Shown here: piece after piece, positions 24,788 to 34,125 of the stretch
Numbering within the stretch: position 1 is the stretch's first letter
How the letters are laid out: the number at the start of each line of letters is the position of its first letter
Assembly: GCA_934098435.1 (NCBI GenBank)
Contig: CAKOOV010000010.1
Location: forward strand, 1 to 43,436
DNA length: 43,436 nt
Origin: an uncultured Bacilli bacterium
GTDB taxonomy: Bacteria > Bacillota_I > Bacilli_A > RF39 > UBA660
Direction of reading: 5' to 3'
Notes under the pieces: model-generated
Told to the model about the DNA's origin: nothing
What the model saw: the letters and a program-made list of their open reading frames with translations, nothing else
Database searches by the model: none
Program-made: the position numbers and the translations under genes

Positions 24788-26470
24788 ATGAAAAAAATAA
24801 TATTTACCTTGGTATTATTCTTATTACCAAGTATAATTTTAGCTAACGAAATAAAAAATATCGACATGGATATTTACGTTGATAACAATGGCACAGCTCA
24901 TGTAACAGAAAAATGGACAGTAAAAGCCAAAAACAATACAGAGTTTTATAAACAATATAAAAATTTAAATGAATCTTCAATTACCAATTATAAAGTAAGT
25001 ATGAATGGCAAAAATTTCGAATTAGTAGATTGGAATATAAATGCTAGTTTTGAAGAAAAAGCATATAAATATGGTTATAATTATATTTATGATGGAGTTG
25101 AATTGTGTTTTGGTATAAGTAATTATGGAAATAATAATTATACCTTAAGTTATGATATAACTAATTTTATTTACAATACAAGTGATAACTATCAACTTGC
25201 CTATTGGAATTTAATTCAACCATCAAGTGATATGATAGATAATGTTAATATAAAAATACATAGCGACTTCAAATATAGTGACACATTAGATGTATGGGGG
25301 TATGGAAAATATGGTGCGCCATGCTATGTGTATGATGGTGTAATAGAAATGACTTCTGAAGGAGCAATGGACAGTAGTGAATATATGACAATCCTAGTAA
25401 AATTTCCCCAAAATAGTTTTAACACTAGTGTTTCAGTAAATAACGATTTTAATTATTACCTAGATATGGCTAAAGAAGGAGAAACTCTATATAAATATAA
25501 AAACAATAATGGAATATTAAGCGCAATAGCAGAAGCATTGCCACTAGTACTAGGAATAGGAATACCACTTATTATCATAATATTAAGATCAATATTACAC
25601 CAAAAAAAGAAGTACGGATATAAAAATAACAAAACAATAGATAAAGCAAATACCCCTTTATTTAGAGAAATACCATGCAACAAAGACATATACTATGCAA
25701 ATTGCCTAGTAAGCTTAAATGATAAATTATATAAAGAATATCAAGAAACCAATATATTTGGAGCAATAATTTTAAAATGGGTAAAAGAAAATAAAGTAAC
25801 ATTTAAAGTAGATCCAAAAGGAATATTTAATAAAGACAGTGGTACAATGGATTTAACCTTAAACCCAACATTTGATGATCCATTAGAAAAAGAATTATTT
25901 GATATAATGTATTCGGCTTCTAAAGATGGAATATTAGAAGCAAAAGAACTTGAAAATTGGTGCGATAGTCACTATACTAAATTTTTCAATTTATTCAAAA
26001 GAATTAATAAAAGAGAAATAGAAAAATTAAAAGCAAATAATCATATATATATAAGAACTAATAACAACGAATGTAAATATAAAAATGTTATGGATGACAC
26101 TATTTATGAAGATAGTATTCAATTATATGGTTTAAAAAAGTATTTTGATGAATTTACAAAAATAGATACCAAAGAAGTAATAGAAGTTCATTTGTGGGAT
26201 GAATATTTAATGTTTGCCTATATATTTGGTATAGCTAATAGAGTAGCAAAACAACTAAAAGATTTATATCCAGAAGTACTTAATGATCCAAATGTTAACT
26301 TTGATTATAGCACTTTAATGTATATAGATCACATATCATATAACAGTGTCCATGCTGCAAGTGTAGCGATGTCTAGAGCAGAAAGCTATTCATCTGGCGG
26401 CGGTGGCTTCTCTTCCGGTGGAGGAGGGGGCGGTTCCTTCGGTGGAGGAGGCTCAATGGGCTCAAGATAA
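24788..26470 (+). CDS. DUF2207 membrane protein with Gly-rich tail
   Basis: The 560-residue protein has a signal peptide (residues 1-19 ending near LAN), a large extracytoplasmic beta-rich domain starting NIDMDIYVDNNGTAHVTEKW (DUF2207 mark), and a membrane segment at about 250-270. A long cytoplasmic part with charged helices follows. It ends in a low-complexity tail of Gly and Ser (GGGFSSGGGGGG), typical of the family. The function is unknown. Together with LemA it probably makes a membrane complex. Confidence 0.85.
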   Translation: MKKIIFTLVLFLLPSIILANEIKNIDMDIYVDNNGTAHVTEKWTVKAKNNTEFYKQYKNLNESSITNYKVSMNGKNFELVDWNINASFEEKAYKYGYNYIYDGVELCFGISNYGNNNYTLSYDITNFIYNTSDNYQLAYWNLIQPSSDMIDNVNIKIHSDFKYSDTLDVWGYGKYGAPCYVYDGVIEMTSEGAMDSSEYMTILVKFPQNSFNTSVSVNNDFNYYLDMAKEGETLYKYKNNNGILSAIAEALPLVLGIGIPLIIIILRSILHQKKKYGYKNNKTIDKANTPLFREIPCNKDIYYANCLVSLNDKLYKEYQETNIFGAIILKWVKENKVTFKVDPKGIFNKDSGTMDLTLNPTFDDPLEKELFDIMYSASKDGILEAKELENWCDSHYTKFFNLFKRINKREIEKLKANNHIYIRTNNNECKYKNVMDDTIYEDSIQLYGLKKYFDEFTKIDTKEVIEVHLWDEYLMFAYIFGIANRVAKQLKDLYPEVLNDPNVNFDYSTLMYIDHISYNSVHAASVAMSRAESYSSGGGGFSSGGGGGGSFGGGGSMGSR

Positions 26471-26472
26471 TT

Positions 26473-27105
26473 ATGAATACATATATATATAACAACCATG
26501 AATATCCAATTGAAATAATTCGCAAAAATAATAAAAATACTTATATTAGAGTAAAAGAAGGTAAGATAGTAGTTACAACAAACTATCTTACCTCTTCTAA
26601 AACGATAGAAAAACTAATTAAAGACAATACAGAATTCATAAATAAATGTCTCATAAAAAGTGAAATAAAAAGTAAAGATACATCATTCAAACTTTTTGGG
26701 AAAAATTATGATATTATATATGGCTTTAAGGAAACAGAAATAGAAGGAAGTAAAATATACACCAAAGACGAAAAAGCACTTAATAAATACCTATCAAAAT
26801 ATATTCAAAACATTTATCAAGCGCAATTAGATTATTATTATAGTATATTTGAAGAGAAAATACCAATTCCAAACTTAAAAATAAGAAAAATGACTAGTAG
26901 GTGGGGAGTATGCAACATTAAAAATCATAATGTAACATTAAATTTAGAATTATCAAAATACCCCCAAATTTATCTAAACTATGTCATAATTCATGAATTA
27001 TCACATTTTATACATCCAAATCATTCTAAAGAATTCTGGCTATTAGTGAGCAAGTATTGTCCTAATTATAAAGATATAAGAAAAAGTATGCGTACAAATA
27101 CATAA
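26473..27105 (+). CDS. YgjP-like zinc metallopeptidase (SprT/UPF family)
   Basis: The 210-residue protein has an N-terminal beta domain (YNNHEYPIEIIRKNNKNTYI), KMTSRWGVCN in the middle and the zinc motif HELSHFIHPNHSKEFW (HExxH plus third His downstream). That is the YgjP/WLM-like family. It has no signal peptide. The start is only two bases after the stop of the DUF2207 gene and has no good ribosome binding site, so translation probably depends on reinitiation. Substrate unknown. Confidence 0.88.
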   Translation: MNTYIYNNHEYPIEIIRKNNKNTYIRVKEGKIVVTTNYLTSSKTIEKLIKDNTEFINKCLIKSEIKSKDTSFKLFGKNYDIIYGFKETEIEGSKIYTKDEKALNKYLSKYIQNIYQAQLDYYYSIFEEKIPIPNLKIRKMTSRWGVCNIKNHNVTLNLELSKYPQIYLNYVIIHELSHFIHPNHSKEFWLLVSKYCPNYKDIRKSMRTNT

Positions 27106-27109
27106 TAAC

Positions 27110-27137
27110 AAAGAGACTATTTTTAGTCTCTTTTATT
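27110..27137 (+). terminator. terminator after the LemA-DUF2207-peptidase group
   Basis: AAAGAGACT (27110-27118) pairs with AGTCTCTTT (27125-27133) and runs into T residues. Confidence 0.8.
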
Positions 27138-27187
27138 ATAATTACTACATATACTAATATCTTTTATGACAATTTAGTGTAAAGTAA

Positions 27188-27216
27188 TAGACTTTTCATT
27201 AGAAATTTAGTACAAT
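27188..27216 (+). promoter_or_regulatory. promoter of recG
   Basis: TAGACT (27188-27193) and TACAAT (27211-27216) are spaced by 17 bases. The -35 box is weak (four of six). Confidence 0.45.
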
Positions 27217-27237
27217 TATGGTAGGAGTGATATAACA

Positions 27238-29244
27238 ATGATAGAATTAGAGAGCATAGATGGAGTAGGGCCAAAGACTAAAGAACTAATAAATAAATTA
27301 GGAATTAATACTGCAGAAGACTTAATTAATCACTATCCATTTCGCTATGATATCATTAAAAGAAGTGATTTAAGCGTAGTAAAAGATGGAGATAGAATAG
27401 TAATAGATGGTATTGTAGAAGGACAACCAACCATTATATATATAAATAAAAGCCTAAAAAAAATAATATTTAGAATAAATACCAAAACATCTATATTAAA
27501 TGTAACAATATATAACAAAATATATTTACATCAAGATTTAAAAAGTGGTAAAGAAGTAACAATTATAGGAAAATATAACAAACTAAAAAATACCATTATA
27601 GCAAGTGATGTAAGATTTGGATTATTACCACCAAATGCAAAAATAGAACCTATCTATAATGTAACAGCAGGTCTAACTTCAAAGCAACTAGCAAAAATAA
27701 TATCAAGTGCCCTAGAAACAGACTTTTCTGTAGATAATTTATTACCAAAATATTTAGAAGAAAAATATAACTTAATAACAAAAAAAGAAGCACTACACAA
27801 CGTTCATAATCCAATTGATATATTAATGTTAAAAAAGGCAAGACAAAGAATAAAATATGAAGAATTATTTATATATATGTTAAAAATAAACTATTTAAAA
27901 GAAAAAATAGTTAGTGAAGAGGATTGTATCACAAGAAATTTAGATAAAGAAAAAATAAATAAATTTACAAATTCCCTACCATTTAATCTAACTCTAGATC
28001 AACAGATAGCTGTAAATGATATATTAAACGATTTAGAAAGCAAAAAACGTATGAATAGATTGTTAGAAGGTGATGTTGGTTCTGGTAAGACAATCGTAGC
28101 ATTTATAAGTATATACGCTAATTATTTATCCAAATATCAATCAGCATTGATGGCTCCAACAGAAATACTAGCAGCTCAGCACTATGAAGAAGCATTAAAA
28201 ATATTTAGTAAATGTAAAATGAATATAGCTCTTCTTACATCTAGTACTAGTCTCAAAGAAAAAAAAGAAATATATGAAAATCTATCCAATGGTCAAATAG
28301 ATTTAATAATTGGTACACAATCACTAATACAAGAAAAAATAAATTATAAAAAATTAGGATTAGTAATAACTGACGAACAACATCGTTTTGGAGTAAATCA
28401 AAGAAACACTTTCAAAAGTAAAGGTATAAGTCCTGATGTATTATCAATGAGTGCTACTCCAATTCCAAGAACATATGCTCTTACAATATATGGTGATACC
28501 GATTTATCAATAATTAAAAGTAAACCAGCTAATCGCAAACCAGTTATAACTATTTTTAAAAAAGACAAAGAAATAACTGATGTGTTAAATATGATGAAAG
28601 AAGAATTAGATAAAAATCATCAAATATATGTAGTAGCTCCTATGATTGATGAAGAAGAAGATAAAGAAAATGAAAGCGTCAAAGAACTAGAAGAAAAAAT
28701 GAATAAAGCTTTTGGAAAAATAGCTAAAATAGGTATTATACATGGCAAAATAGAGCCAAAAGAAAAAAACAAAATAATGACAAACTTTGAAAATAACAAA
28801 ATAAATATATTAATATCAACAACAGTAATAGAAGTAGGAATAAATATACCAAATGCTTCAATGATAGTAATATTTAGTGCTAACATGTTTGGACTTTCCA
28901 CGCTTCATCAATTACGTGGTAGAGTAGGAAGAAGTGATATTCAAAGCTATTGTATTTTAGTAGCACCAGAATCACAAGAAAGATTAAGACTACTAGAAAA
29001 AACAAATGATGGTTTTGCCATAAGTGAATATGACTTTCAAACAAGAGGCGAAGGGAACTTATTTGGTACTGAACAAAGCGGAGAACTATCATTCAAAATG
29101 GCAAGCATCAAAAAAGATTTTAAAATGCTATTAAAAGCAAAAGATGATGCCGATGAATTCATTAGTACATTACTAACATTCAATACCAATCCAGAATATG
29201 AACCAATAATCAAAGAATTAAAATCAACTGAAAATTTAGATTAA
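27238..29244 (+). CDS. recG: ATP-dependent DNA helicase RecG
   Basis: RecG remodels stalled replication forks and branched DNA. The 668-residue protein has the N-terminal wedge (OB) domain with HYPFRYDIIKRSDL, helicase motif I GDVGSGKTIVA (about residue 280), motif II DEQH in VITDEQHRFGV, MSATPIPRT, and the TRG-type end with TVIEVGINIPNA, LRGRVGRSDIQSYC and GEGNLFGTEQSG. Length is normal. It forms its own transcription unit, with a promoter and a clear terminator. Confidence 0.98.
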   Translation: MIELESIDGVGPKTKELINKLGINTAEDLINHYPFRYDIIKRSDLSVVKDGDRIVIDGIVEGQPTIIYINKSLKKIIFRINTKTSILNVTIYNKIYLHQDLKSGKEVTIIGKYNKLKNTIIASDVRFGLLPPNAKIEPIYNVTAGLTSKQLAKIISSALETDFSVDNLLPKYLEEKYNLITKKEALHNVHNPIDILMLKKARQRIKYEELFIYMLKINYLKEKIVSEEDCITRNLDKEKINKFTNSLPFNLTLDQQIAVNDILNDLESKKRMNRLLEGDVGSGKTIVAFISIYANYLSKYQSALMAPTEILAAQHYEEALKIFSKCKMNIALLTSSTSLKEKKEIYENLSNGQIDLIIGTQSLIQEKINYKKLGLVITDEQHRFGVNQRNTFKSKGISPDVLSMSATPIPRTYALTIYGDTDLSIIKSKPANRKPVITIFKKDKEITDVLNMMKEELDKNHQIYVVAPMIDEEEDKENESVKELEEKMNKAFGKIAKIGIIHGKIEPKEKNKIMTNFENNKINILISTTVIEVGINIPNASMIVIFSANMFGLSTLHQLRGRVGRSDIQSYCILVAPESQERLRLLEKTNDGFAISEYDFQTRGEGNLFGTEQSGELSFKMASIKKDFKMLLKAKDDADEFISTLLTFNTNPEYEPIIKELKSTENLD

Positions 29245-29274
29245 AAAAATTACGGAGTAATATCCGTAATTTTT
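29245..29274 (+). terminator. terminator after recG
   Basis: AAAAATTACGGA (29245-29256) pairs perfectly with TCCGTAATTTTT (29263-29274). Confidence 0.85.
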
Positions 29275-29330
29275 ATATATAGTAATAATATAGGAAATAA
29301 GTATTATATTTAATTATCTTCTTTAATATA

Positions 29331-29359
29331 AATAAAAGCGAGCCAGCTTTAGCTGACTC
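29331..29359 (-). terminator. minus-strand terminator in the recG-TtcA gap
   Basis: On the minus strand GAGTCAGCT/AGCTGGCTC (29340-29359) forms a stem with a short loop and one G-U pair, and is followed by GCTTTTATTT. It ends the structured element described next; no minus-strand gene otherwise needs it. Confidence 0.6.
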
Positions 29360-29500
29360 TTCAGGGGGTTTTGGTTATCACACCTACTTACAATCGTAGA
29401 GTGCGGTCATATATTTTTATGACATATTAATCATAATACATTTTTCAATAAAAAGCAATAGATTTTACAAAATTTATTTTACATTTTTTTCAATTCCTTA
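29334..29500 (-). pseudogene. decayed type I toxin-like RNA element
   Basis: The gap 29275-29655 holds this element and otherwise AT-rich DNA. On the minus strand a ribosome binding site-like AAGGAATTG lies at 29491-29499. A broken frame contains SIAF, then after stops VIKIYDRTLRL and a stop at 29388-29390. The end overlaps a bulged hairpin (CACTCTAC near 29396-29405 with GTAGGTGTG), followed by CCCCCTGAAGA and the terminator. Putative holin-like type I toxins of Firmicutes end in a similar DRPYDCK block with a hairpin and terminator. The identification is a tentative resemblance. Confidence 0.3.
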
Positions 29501-29655
29501 ATAATCAATAGTTTACAAAGTAAAAAATTATATAATAATTAACAAAAGTATGATATAATTGTGTAGTATTTATTTATAGAAGTTTTATATTTAGATGTTA
29601 GCCAATAAATATACTTTTATTAAGAACCAATTTAATATATAAGGAGTATGAAAAA

Positions 29656-30483
29656 ATGGAAAAATATAAAGAAATAGAAAGAAGTATAATAAAAAAATAT
29701 CGTAAAGATATATGGAGTAAGTTCGTCAAAGCAGTAAAAGAATACGAATTAATAAAAGAAAATGATAATATCATGGTATGTATATCTGGAGGAAAAGACT
29801 CCTTCTTAATGGCAAAATGTATTCAAGAGCTAGAAAGACATGGTAATGTCCCATTTAATGCCAAATACGTAGTAATGGATCCAGGCTATAATGAATACAA
29901 CCTAAATATGATAATGGACAACGCTAAAACATTGAATGTCCCAATAGAAGTATTTAAAAGTGATATATTTGATGTAGTCACAAAAATAAGTTCTGATAGT
30001 CCATGTTATATGTGTGCTAAAATGCGTAGAGGATATTTATATAATAAAGCCAAAGAATTAGGCTGCAACAAAATAGCCTTAGGGCACCATTTTAACGATG
30101 TAATAGAAACAACGCTACTATCAATGTTTTATGGTTCTGAAATAAAAACAATGATGCCAAAATTACATAGTGATAATTTTAAAGGCATTGAGTTAATAAG
30201 ACCACTATATCTAGTAGAGGAAGAAAGTATTATATCATGGCGCAACAATTCCAAACTAACCTTTATAAATTGTGCATGTAAATTTACAGAAATGTGTGCT
30301 CTAACAAATGAAGGACTAAGTAAGAGAAAAGAAATGAAAGAACTAATAAAAAAACTAAAAAAAACAAATCCAAATATCGATCGAAACATCTTTAAAAGTT
30401 TAGATAATATAAATCTAAATTGCATATTAGGAACAAAAAAGAATGGAGTATATAAAAGCTTTTTAGAAGATTACAATAAATAA
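29656..30483 (+). CDS. TtcA-like PP-loop ATPase (tRNA thiolation family)
   Basis: TtcA-type enzymes activate a tRNA base with ATP and replace oxygen by sulfur. The 275-residue protein has the PP-loop CISGGKDSFLMAK (about residue 45), then CYMCAKMRRGYLYNKAKELG (CxxC at about 117), IALGHHFNDVIETTLLSM and INCACKFTEMCAL, which adds Cys that may bind an iron-sulfur cluster. In E. coli TtcA makes 2-thiocytidine 32, but Firmicute homologues may act elsewhere, so I leave out the symbol. An extended -10 (TGATATAAT) lies about 80 bases upstream. Confidence 0.85.
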   Translation: MEKYKEIERSIIKKYRKDIWSKFVKAVKEYELIKENDNIMVCISGGKDSFLMAKCIQELERHGNVPFNAKYVVMDPGYNEYNLNMIMDNAKTLNVPIEVFKSDIFDVVTKISSDSPCYMCAKMRRGYLYNKAKELGCNKIALGHHFNDVIETTLLSMFYGSEIKTMMPKLHSDNFKGIELIRPLYLVEEESIISWRNNSKLTFINCACKFTEMCALTNEGLSKRKEMKELIKKLKKTNPNIDRNIFKSLDNINLNCILGTKKNGVYKSFLEDYNK

Positions 30484-30504
30484 ACAACACATTTTAAAAT
30501 CAAG

Positions 30505-30533
30505 TTTACATCAAAAAAAATTAGTATTATAAT
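30505..30533 (+). promoter_or_regulatory. promoter of the GtrA-family gene
   Basis: TTTACA (30505-30510) and a perfect TATAAT (30528-30533) are separated by 17 bases. Confidence 0.65.
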
Positions 30534-30568
30534 AAATAAAATACTAATAAAAATATAAAGGTGTAAAA

Positions 30569-30985
30569 ATGAATAATATAATTAACATATATAACAAAAA
30601 TAAAAAATTTATAAGATATTGTAGTATCTCTATTATATGTACTATAATATTATACTTAATATATTTTATCATAACAAAAATAAATCCTAAAGCATATATA
30701 TTAGCAAATTTCATAGCTTACTTAGTATCATTTAGTTTATTATTTTATTTAAATCAAAAACTATTTAATTCAATACCCACAAACAAAAAAAGTAAAATAT
30801 CTCAAATACTAGATTTTATAATTTTTAGATTAATAGGCTTTTTAATAGATAGTACTATACTTGTTATACTAATTGAACAAGTCAATATATCAAACTTTTG
30901 GTCTAAAATAATAAGTTCACTTCTTACATTTATATACAATTATTATACAAATAAAAAATATGTATTTAAAAAATATGAACATTAA
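30569..30985 (+). CDS. GtrA-like membrane protein
   Basis: GtrA-type proteins have four membrane helices and assist movement of lipid-linked sugars or teichoic acid modification. The 138-residue product has four hydrophobic segments. The pattern FIRYCSISIICTIILYLIYF, then NFIAYLVSFSLLFYLNQKLF and the end ISSLLTFIYNYYTNKKYVFKK is the family signature (N-x-x-xxKxWVF-like end). No glycosyltransferase is beside it. It stands alone between its own promoter and terminator. Confidence 0.85.
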   Translation: MNNIINIYNKNKKFIRYCSISIICTIILYLIYFIITKINPKAYILANFIAYLVSFSLLFYLNQKLFNSIPTNKKSKISQILDFIIFRLIGFLIDSTILVILIEQVNISNFWSKIISSLLTFIYNYYTNKKYVFKKYEH

Positions 30986-30987
30986 TT

Positions 30988-31016
30988 ATGACTATTAAAC
31001 AAAATAGTCATTTTTT
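30988..31016 (+). terminator. terminator after the GtrA-family gene
   Basis: ATGACTATT (30988-30996) pairs with AATAGTCAT (31003-31011) followed by TTTTT. Confidence 0.8.
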
Positions 31017-31079
31017 GTCATTTCATATAACTTCTAAAACAAATAAACATAAAATATTATATATCATAGGAGGATTCTT

Positions 31080-33689
31080 ATGTATAATAATAATGGTTTA
31101 AACGATGAGGAAGTAAAAGAAAACAGAAAGAAATACGGTAGTAATAATATTAGTGGAAAGAACACTAATACATTTTTTAATTTATTTATTGAAACCCTAG
31201 GAGATCCAATTATAAAAATATTAATAATAGCTTTAGCAGTAAAAACAATATTTTTATTTAAAGATTTTGATTACTTTGAAACAATAGGCATAGTAATAGC
31301 CATACTAGTAGCCTCTCTAATATCCGCTATTAGTGAATATGGTTCAAATAAAGCATTTGAAAGAATGCAAGAAGAATCATCAAAAATAAATGTTCGTGTA
31401 AGAAGAAATAAAAAAATAATTGAAACATCAATAGATGACATAGTAAAAAATGATATAATACTATTATCTAGTGGTGAAAAAGTCCCAGCAGATGGTATTT
31501 TAATAAGAGGTAAATTATCAGTGGATGAATCATCATTAAATGGAGAATCAAAAGAAGTATATAAAGAATTAATAAATGATATAAATATCATATCTGATAA
31601 GAATAAAGTTTATAGAGGAACAACCATTTATGATGGAACCGCTGAAATATTAATAACTAAAGTAGGTATGGATACATTATATGGCAAAATGGCCAAAGAA
31701 TTAACAACAGTAGAAGATATATCACCATTAAAATTAAGATTAACCAATCTAGCTAAAATAATAAGCAAAATAGGCTATATAGCCGCTATTCTTATAGCTA
31801 TTTCATATCTATTTTCTAAAATATTTATTCTAAATAATTTCAATCTATCAATAATAAAAACAATACCATTAAATACCATTATAGGTTACATCTTAGAAGC
31901 AATGACATTAGCAGTATCAGTATTAGTAATGGCAGTTCCAGAAGGCTTACCAATGATGATAACCCTAGTATTATCTACTAATTCAAAGAAAATGTTAAAA
32001 AACAAAGTCCTAGTAAGAAAAATGGTAGGCATAGAGACAGCAGGATCATTAAATATATTATTTACTGATAAAACAGGAACAATAACCAATGGTAAAATGG
32101 AAGTAATATCAATATTAGATGGTTCTTTAAAAGAATATAACAATATAAATGAATTATCATCATCTTATAGACAAATTCTAATAGATAGTATTATTTATAA
32201 TAATGAATCAGAATATGACGCCACCACTAATAAAATAATAGGAGGAAATATAACCGATAAATCTTTACTATCTTTCGCAGGCCAAAATAAAAAAGAAACT
32301 ATAAAAATAACAGATAAATTAATATTTAATAGTCAAAATAAATATTCCATATCCATAATAGAAAAAAACAATAAAAAAATTAAACTAATAAAAGGAGCGC
32401 CTGATGTAATATTAAAGTATACTACTAATTATATAGATAAAAATGGAAAAAGCAAATATTTAGATAAAGAAAAACTAATATCAATTATAAAAGAAAAAAC
32501 AAATAAAGGAATTCGTGCCATAGCGGTATCAACTTCGCAAAGCATCTATCCCATAGACAATATAAGAAGAAATACATTAATAGGTATAATATTTATAAAA
32601 GACGAAATAAGAAAAGATGCTAAAGATGGTTTAAACTTAATAAAATCAGCAGGAATAAATACCATTATGATAACAGGAGACTCCAAAGAAACCGCAACCA
32701 GTATAGCTAAAGAAGTAGGTATAGTAAGAAATAAAAATGACATAATAATTTCTAGTAACGAATTAAAAAAAATAAATGACGATGAATTAAAAAAAATAAT
32801 ACCGAAGTTAAAAGTAGTATCAAGAGCTCTTCCAGAAGATAAAAAAAGACTAGTATCATTATCAAAAGAATTAGGTCTAGTAACCGGAATGACTGGTGAT
32901 GGAGTAAATGATTGTATTGCTCTAAAAAAAGCCGATGTATCATTTGCCATGGGTAGTGGTACTGAAGTAGCTAAAGAAGCGTCAGACATCGTAATACTAG
33001 ATGATAACATAGTATCAATATCTAAAGCCATATTATATGGAAGAACAATATTTAAAAATATTCGAAAATTCATTATTTTTCAATTATCCGTAAATGTTTC
33101 CGCTATTTTATTAGCCTTAATAGGTCCATTTATTGGGGTACCATCTCCAATAACAGTAATTCAAATGTTATGGATAAATATGGTTATGGATACATTGGCA
33201 GGATTAGCCTTTTCCTATGAAGTACCACGAATAGAGTATATGCAAGAAGAACCAAAAAAGAAAGAAGAAAACATCTTAAATAAATATATGATTAATGAAA
33301 TATTATCATCTGGATTATATTCCTTAATATTATGTATTATCTTTCTAAAACTTCCAATAATAAAAAGTTTATTTGTAGACAATAATCATTTTATGACATC
33401 ATTCTTTTGCTTATTTATATTTTTAGCAACATTTAATGCCTTTAACGCAAGAACAAATAGATTAAATATATTCGCCCACTTAAAAGAGAATAAAATATTT
33501 TTATTGATAATATTATTTATAATAATAGTACAAATATCAATAGTTTATTCAGGTATAACCATCTTTCAAACAACTAGAATAACATTTAAAGAATTATTTA
33601 TCATAATAATATTATCATTCAGTATCATACCACTAGATATACTAAGAAAAATAATCATTAAAAAAGCCAATCATAATTTTAATATATAG
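31080..33689 (+). CDS. P-type cation ATPase, probably calcium-transporting (type II)
   Basis: This pump moves cations across the membrane at the cost of ATP. The 869-residue protein has the N-terminal cation-ATPase part, the actuator motif LNGESKEV (the TGES loop variant), M4 as MAVPEGLPMMIT, the phosphorylation site FTDKTGTITNG with D330, nucleotide-binding KGAPDVIL, and MTGDGVNDCIALKKADV as hinge. M6 reads QMLWINMVMDTLAGLAFSYE. The PEGLP and N-x-x-MDT features fit calcium pumps of the SERCA/PMCA branch, although ion specificity is inferred. AGGAGG precedes the start. Confidence 0.92.
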   Translation: MYNNNGLNDEEVKENRKKYGSNNISGKNTNTFFNLFIETLGDPIIKILIIALAVKTIFLFKDFDYFETIGIVIAILVASLISAISEYGSNKAFERMQEESSKINVRVRRNKKIIETSIDDIVKNDIILLSSGEKVPADGILIRGKLSVDESSLNGESKEVYKELINDINIISDKNKVYRGTTIYDGTAEILITKVGMDTLYGKMAKELTTVEDISPLKLRLTNLAKIISKIGYIAAILIAISYLFSKIFILNNFNLSIIKTIPLNTIIGYILEAMTLAVSVLVMAVPEGLPMMITLVLSTNSKKMLKNKVLVRKMVGIETAGSLNILFTDKTGTITNGKMEVISILDGSLKEYNNINELSSSYRQILIDSIIYNNESEYDATTNKIIGGNITDKSLLSFAGQNKKETIKITDKLIFNSQNKYSISIIEKNNKKIKLIKGAPDVILKYTTNYIDKNGKSKYLDKEKLISIIKEKTNKGIRAIAVSTSQSIYPIDNIRRNTLIGIIFIKDEIRKDAKDGLNLIKSAGINTIMITGDSKETATSIAKEVGIVRNKNDIIISSNELKKINDDELKKIIPKLKVVSRALPEDKKRLVSLSKELGLVTGMTGDGVNDCIALKKADVSFAMGSGTEVAKEASDIVILDDNIVSISKAILYGRTIFKNIRKFIIFQLSVNVSAILLALIGPFIGVPSPITVIQMLWINMVMDTLAGLAFSYEVPRIEYMQEEPKKKEENILNKYMINEILSSGLYSLILCIIFLKLPIIKSLFVDNNHFMTSFFCLFIFLATFNAFNARTNRLNIFAHLKENKIFLLIILFIIIVQISIVYSGITIFQTTRITFKELFIIIILSFSIIPLDILRKIIIKKANHNFNI

Positions 33690-33691
33690 AC

Positions 33692-33720
33692 TTGAATTAC
33701 CACCTCATTTATGATATACT
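33692..33720 (+). promoter_or_regulatory. promoter of the 104-residue membrane protein
   Basis: TTGAAT (33692-33697) and TATACT (33715-33720) are spaced by 17 bases. The -35 box starts three bases after the stop codon of the ATPase. Confidence 0.6.
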
Positions 33721-33750
33721 AAGTACATAAGATTAGGAAGGTGTTGTATC

Positions 33751-34065
33751 ATGAAAAGAAAAAAAGAAATTGCTTCTTTAGCAGAAGAATACTACAAAAA
33801 TTATGAAGTATTAAGGTATTTAAGTCCCGAAGTTTTTAAAAAAGCTATTATGGATATGTTTTTATCAACAAGTTTAACAATTCCAGAAGTGGAAGAAAAA
33901 TTAAAAGAAATGGTCAAAAGAAAAGGCGGCAAAATAGAATTAAAATATAAAGAAAATGGCGACAGCTATGTAGAAATGAAAACAAATGAAAAAATATATA
34001 TGATAATAGTTACAATAGCACTAGTAATAGCACTAATAACTATTACCACACTTCTTATAAGATAA
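33751..34065 (+). CDS. unknown 104-residue tail-anchored protein
   Basis: I do not recognise this protein. The first 75 residues are charged and helical (KEIASLAEEYYKNYEVLRYL, VEEKLKEMVKRKGGK). One membrane segment, IYMIIVTIALVIALITITTLLI (about residues 81-102), ends almost at the C-terminus, so it should be tail-anchored with its body in the cytoplasm. It has its own promoter and a ribosome binding site (AAGGTG). The next gene also has its own promoter, so they are separate units. Confidence 0.68.
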   Translation: MKRKKEIASLAEEYYKNYEVLRYLSPEVFKKAIMDMFLSTSLTIPEVEEKLKEMVKRKGGKIELKYKENGDSYVEMKTNEKIYMIIVTIALVIALITITTLLIR

Positions 34066-34069
34066 ATTA

Positions 34070-34098
34070 TTGACATAAGAAAAATGCTCTGATATAAT
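34070..34098 (+). promoter_or_regulatory. consensus promoter of the 126-residue protein
   Basis: A perfect TTGACA (34070-34075) and a perfect TATAAT (34093-34098) are separated by 17 bases. Confidence 0.8.
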
Positions 34099-34125
34099 AA
34101 ACATGCTATTGAGAGGAGTTTTATT

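Noticed and set aside
26380..26470. A tandem repeat or CRISPR-like array at the Gly-rich end of the DUF2207 gene
   Set aside because: The GGC/GGT/GGA repetition is a low-complexity coding tail usual for this protein family, with no spacers or regular unit.
29331..29420. A T-box or other riboswitch ahead of the TtcA-like gene
   Set aside because: No AGGGTGGAACCGCG-like T-box core or other riboswitch core I know is present on the plus strand. The terminator points the other way, so the structure belongs to the minus strand.
32546..33073. A 175-codon minus-strand frame inside the P-type ATPase
   Set aside because: It is antisense to the conserved nucleotide-binding and hinge region, with no start signals of its own. 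It is a shadow of the strong coding constraint on the plus strand.
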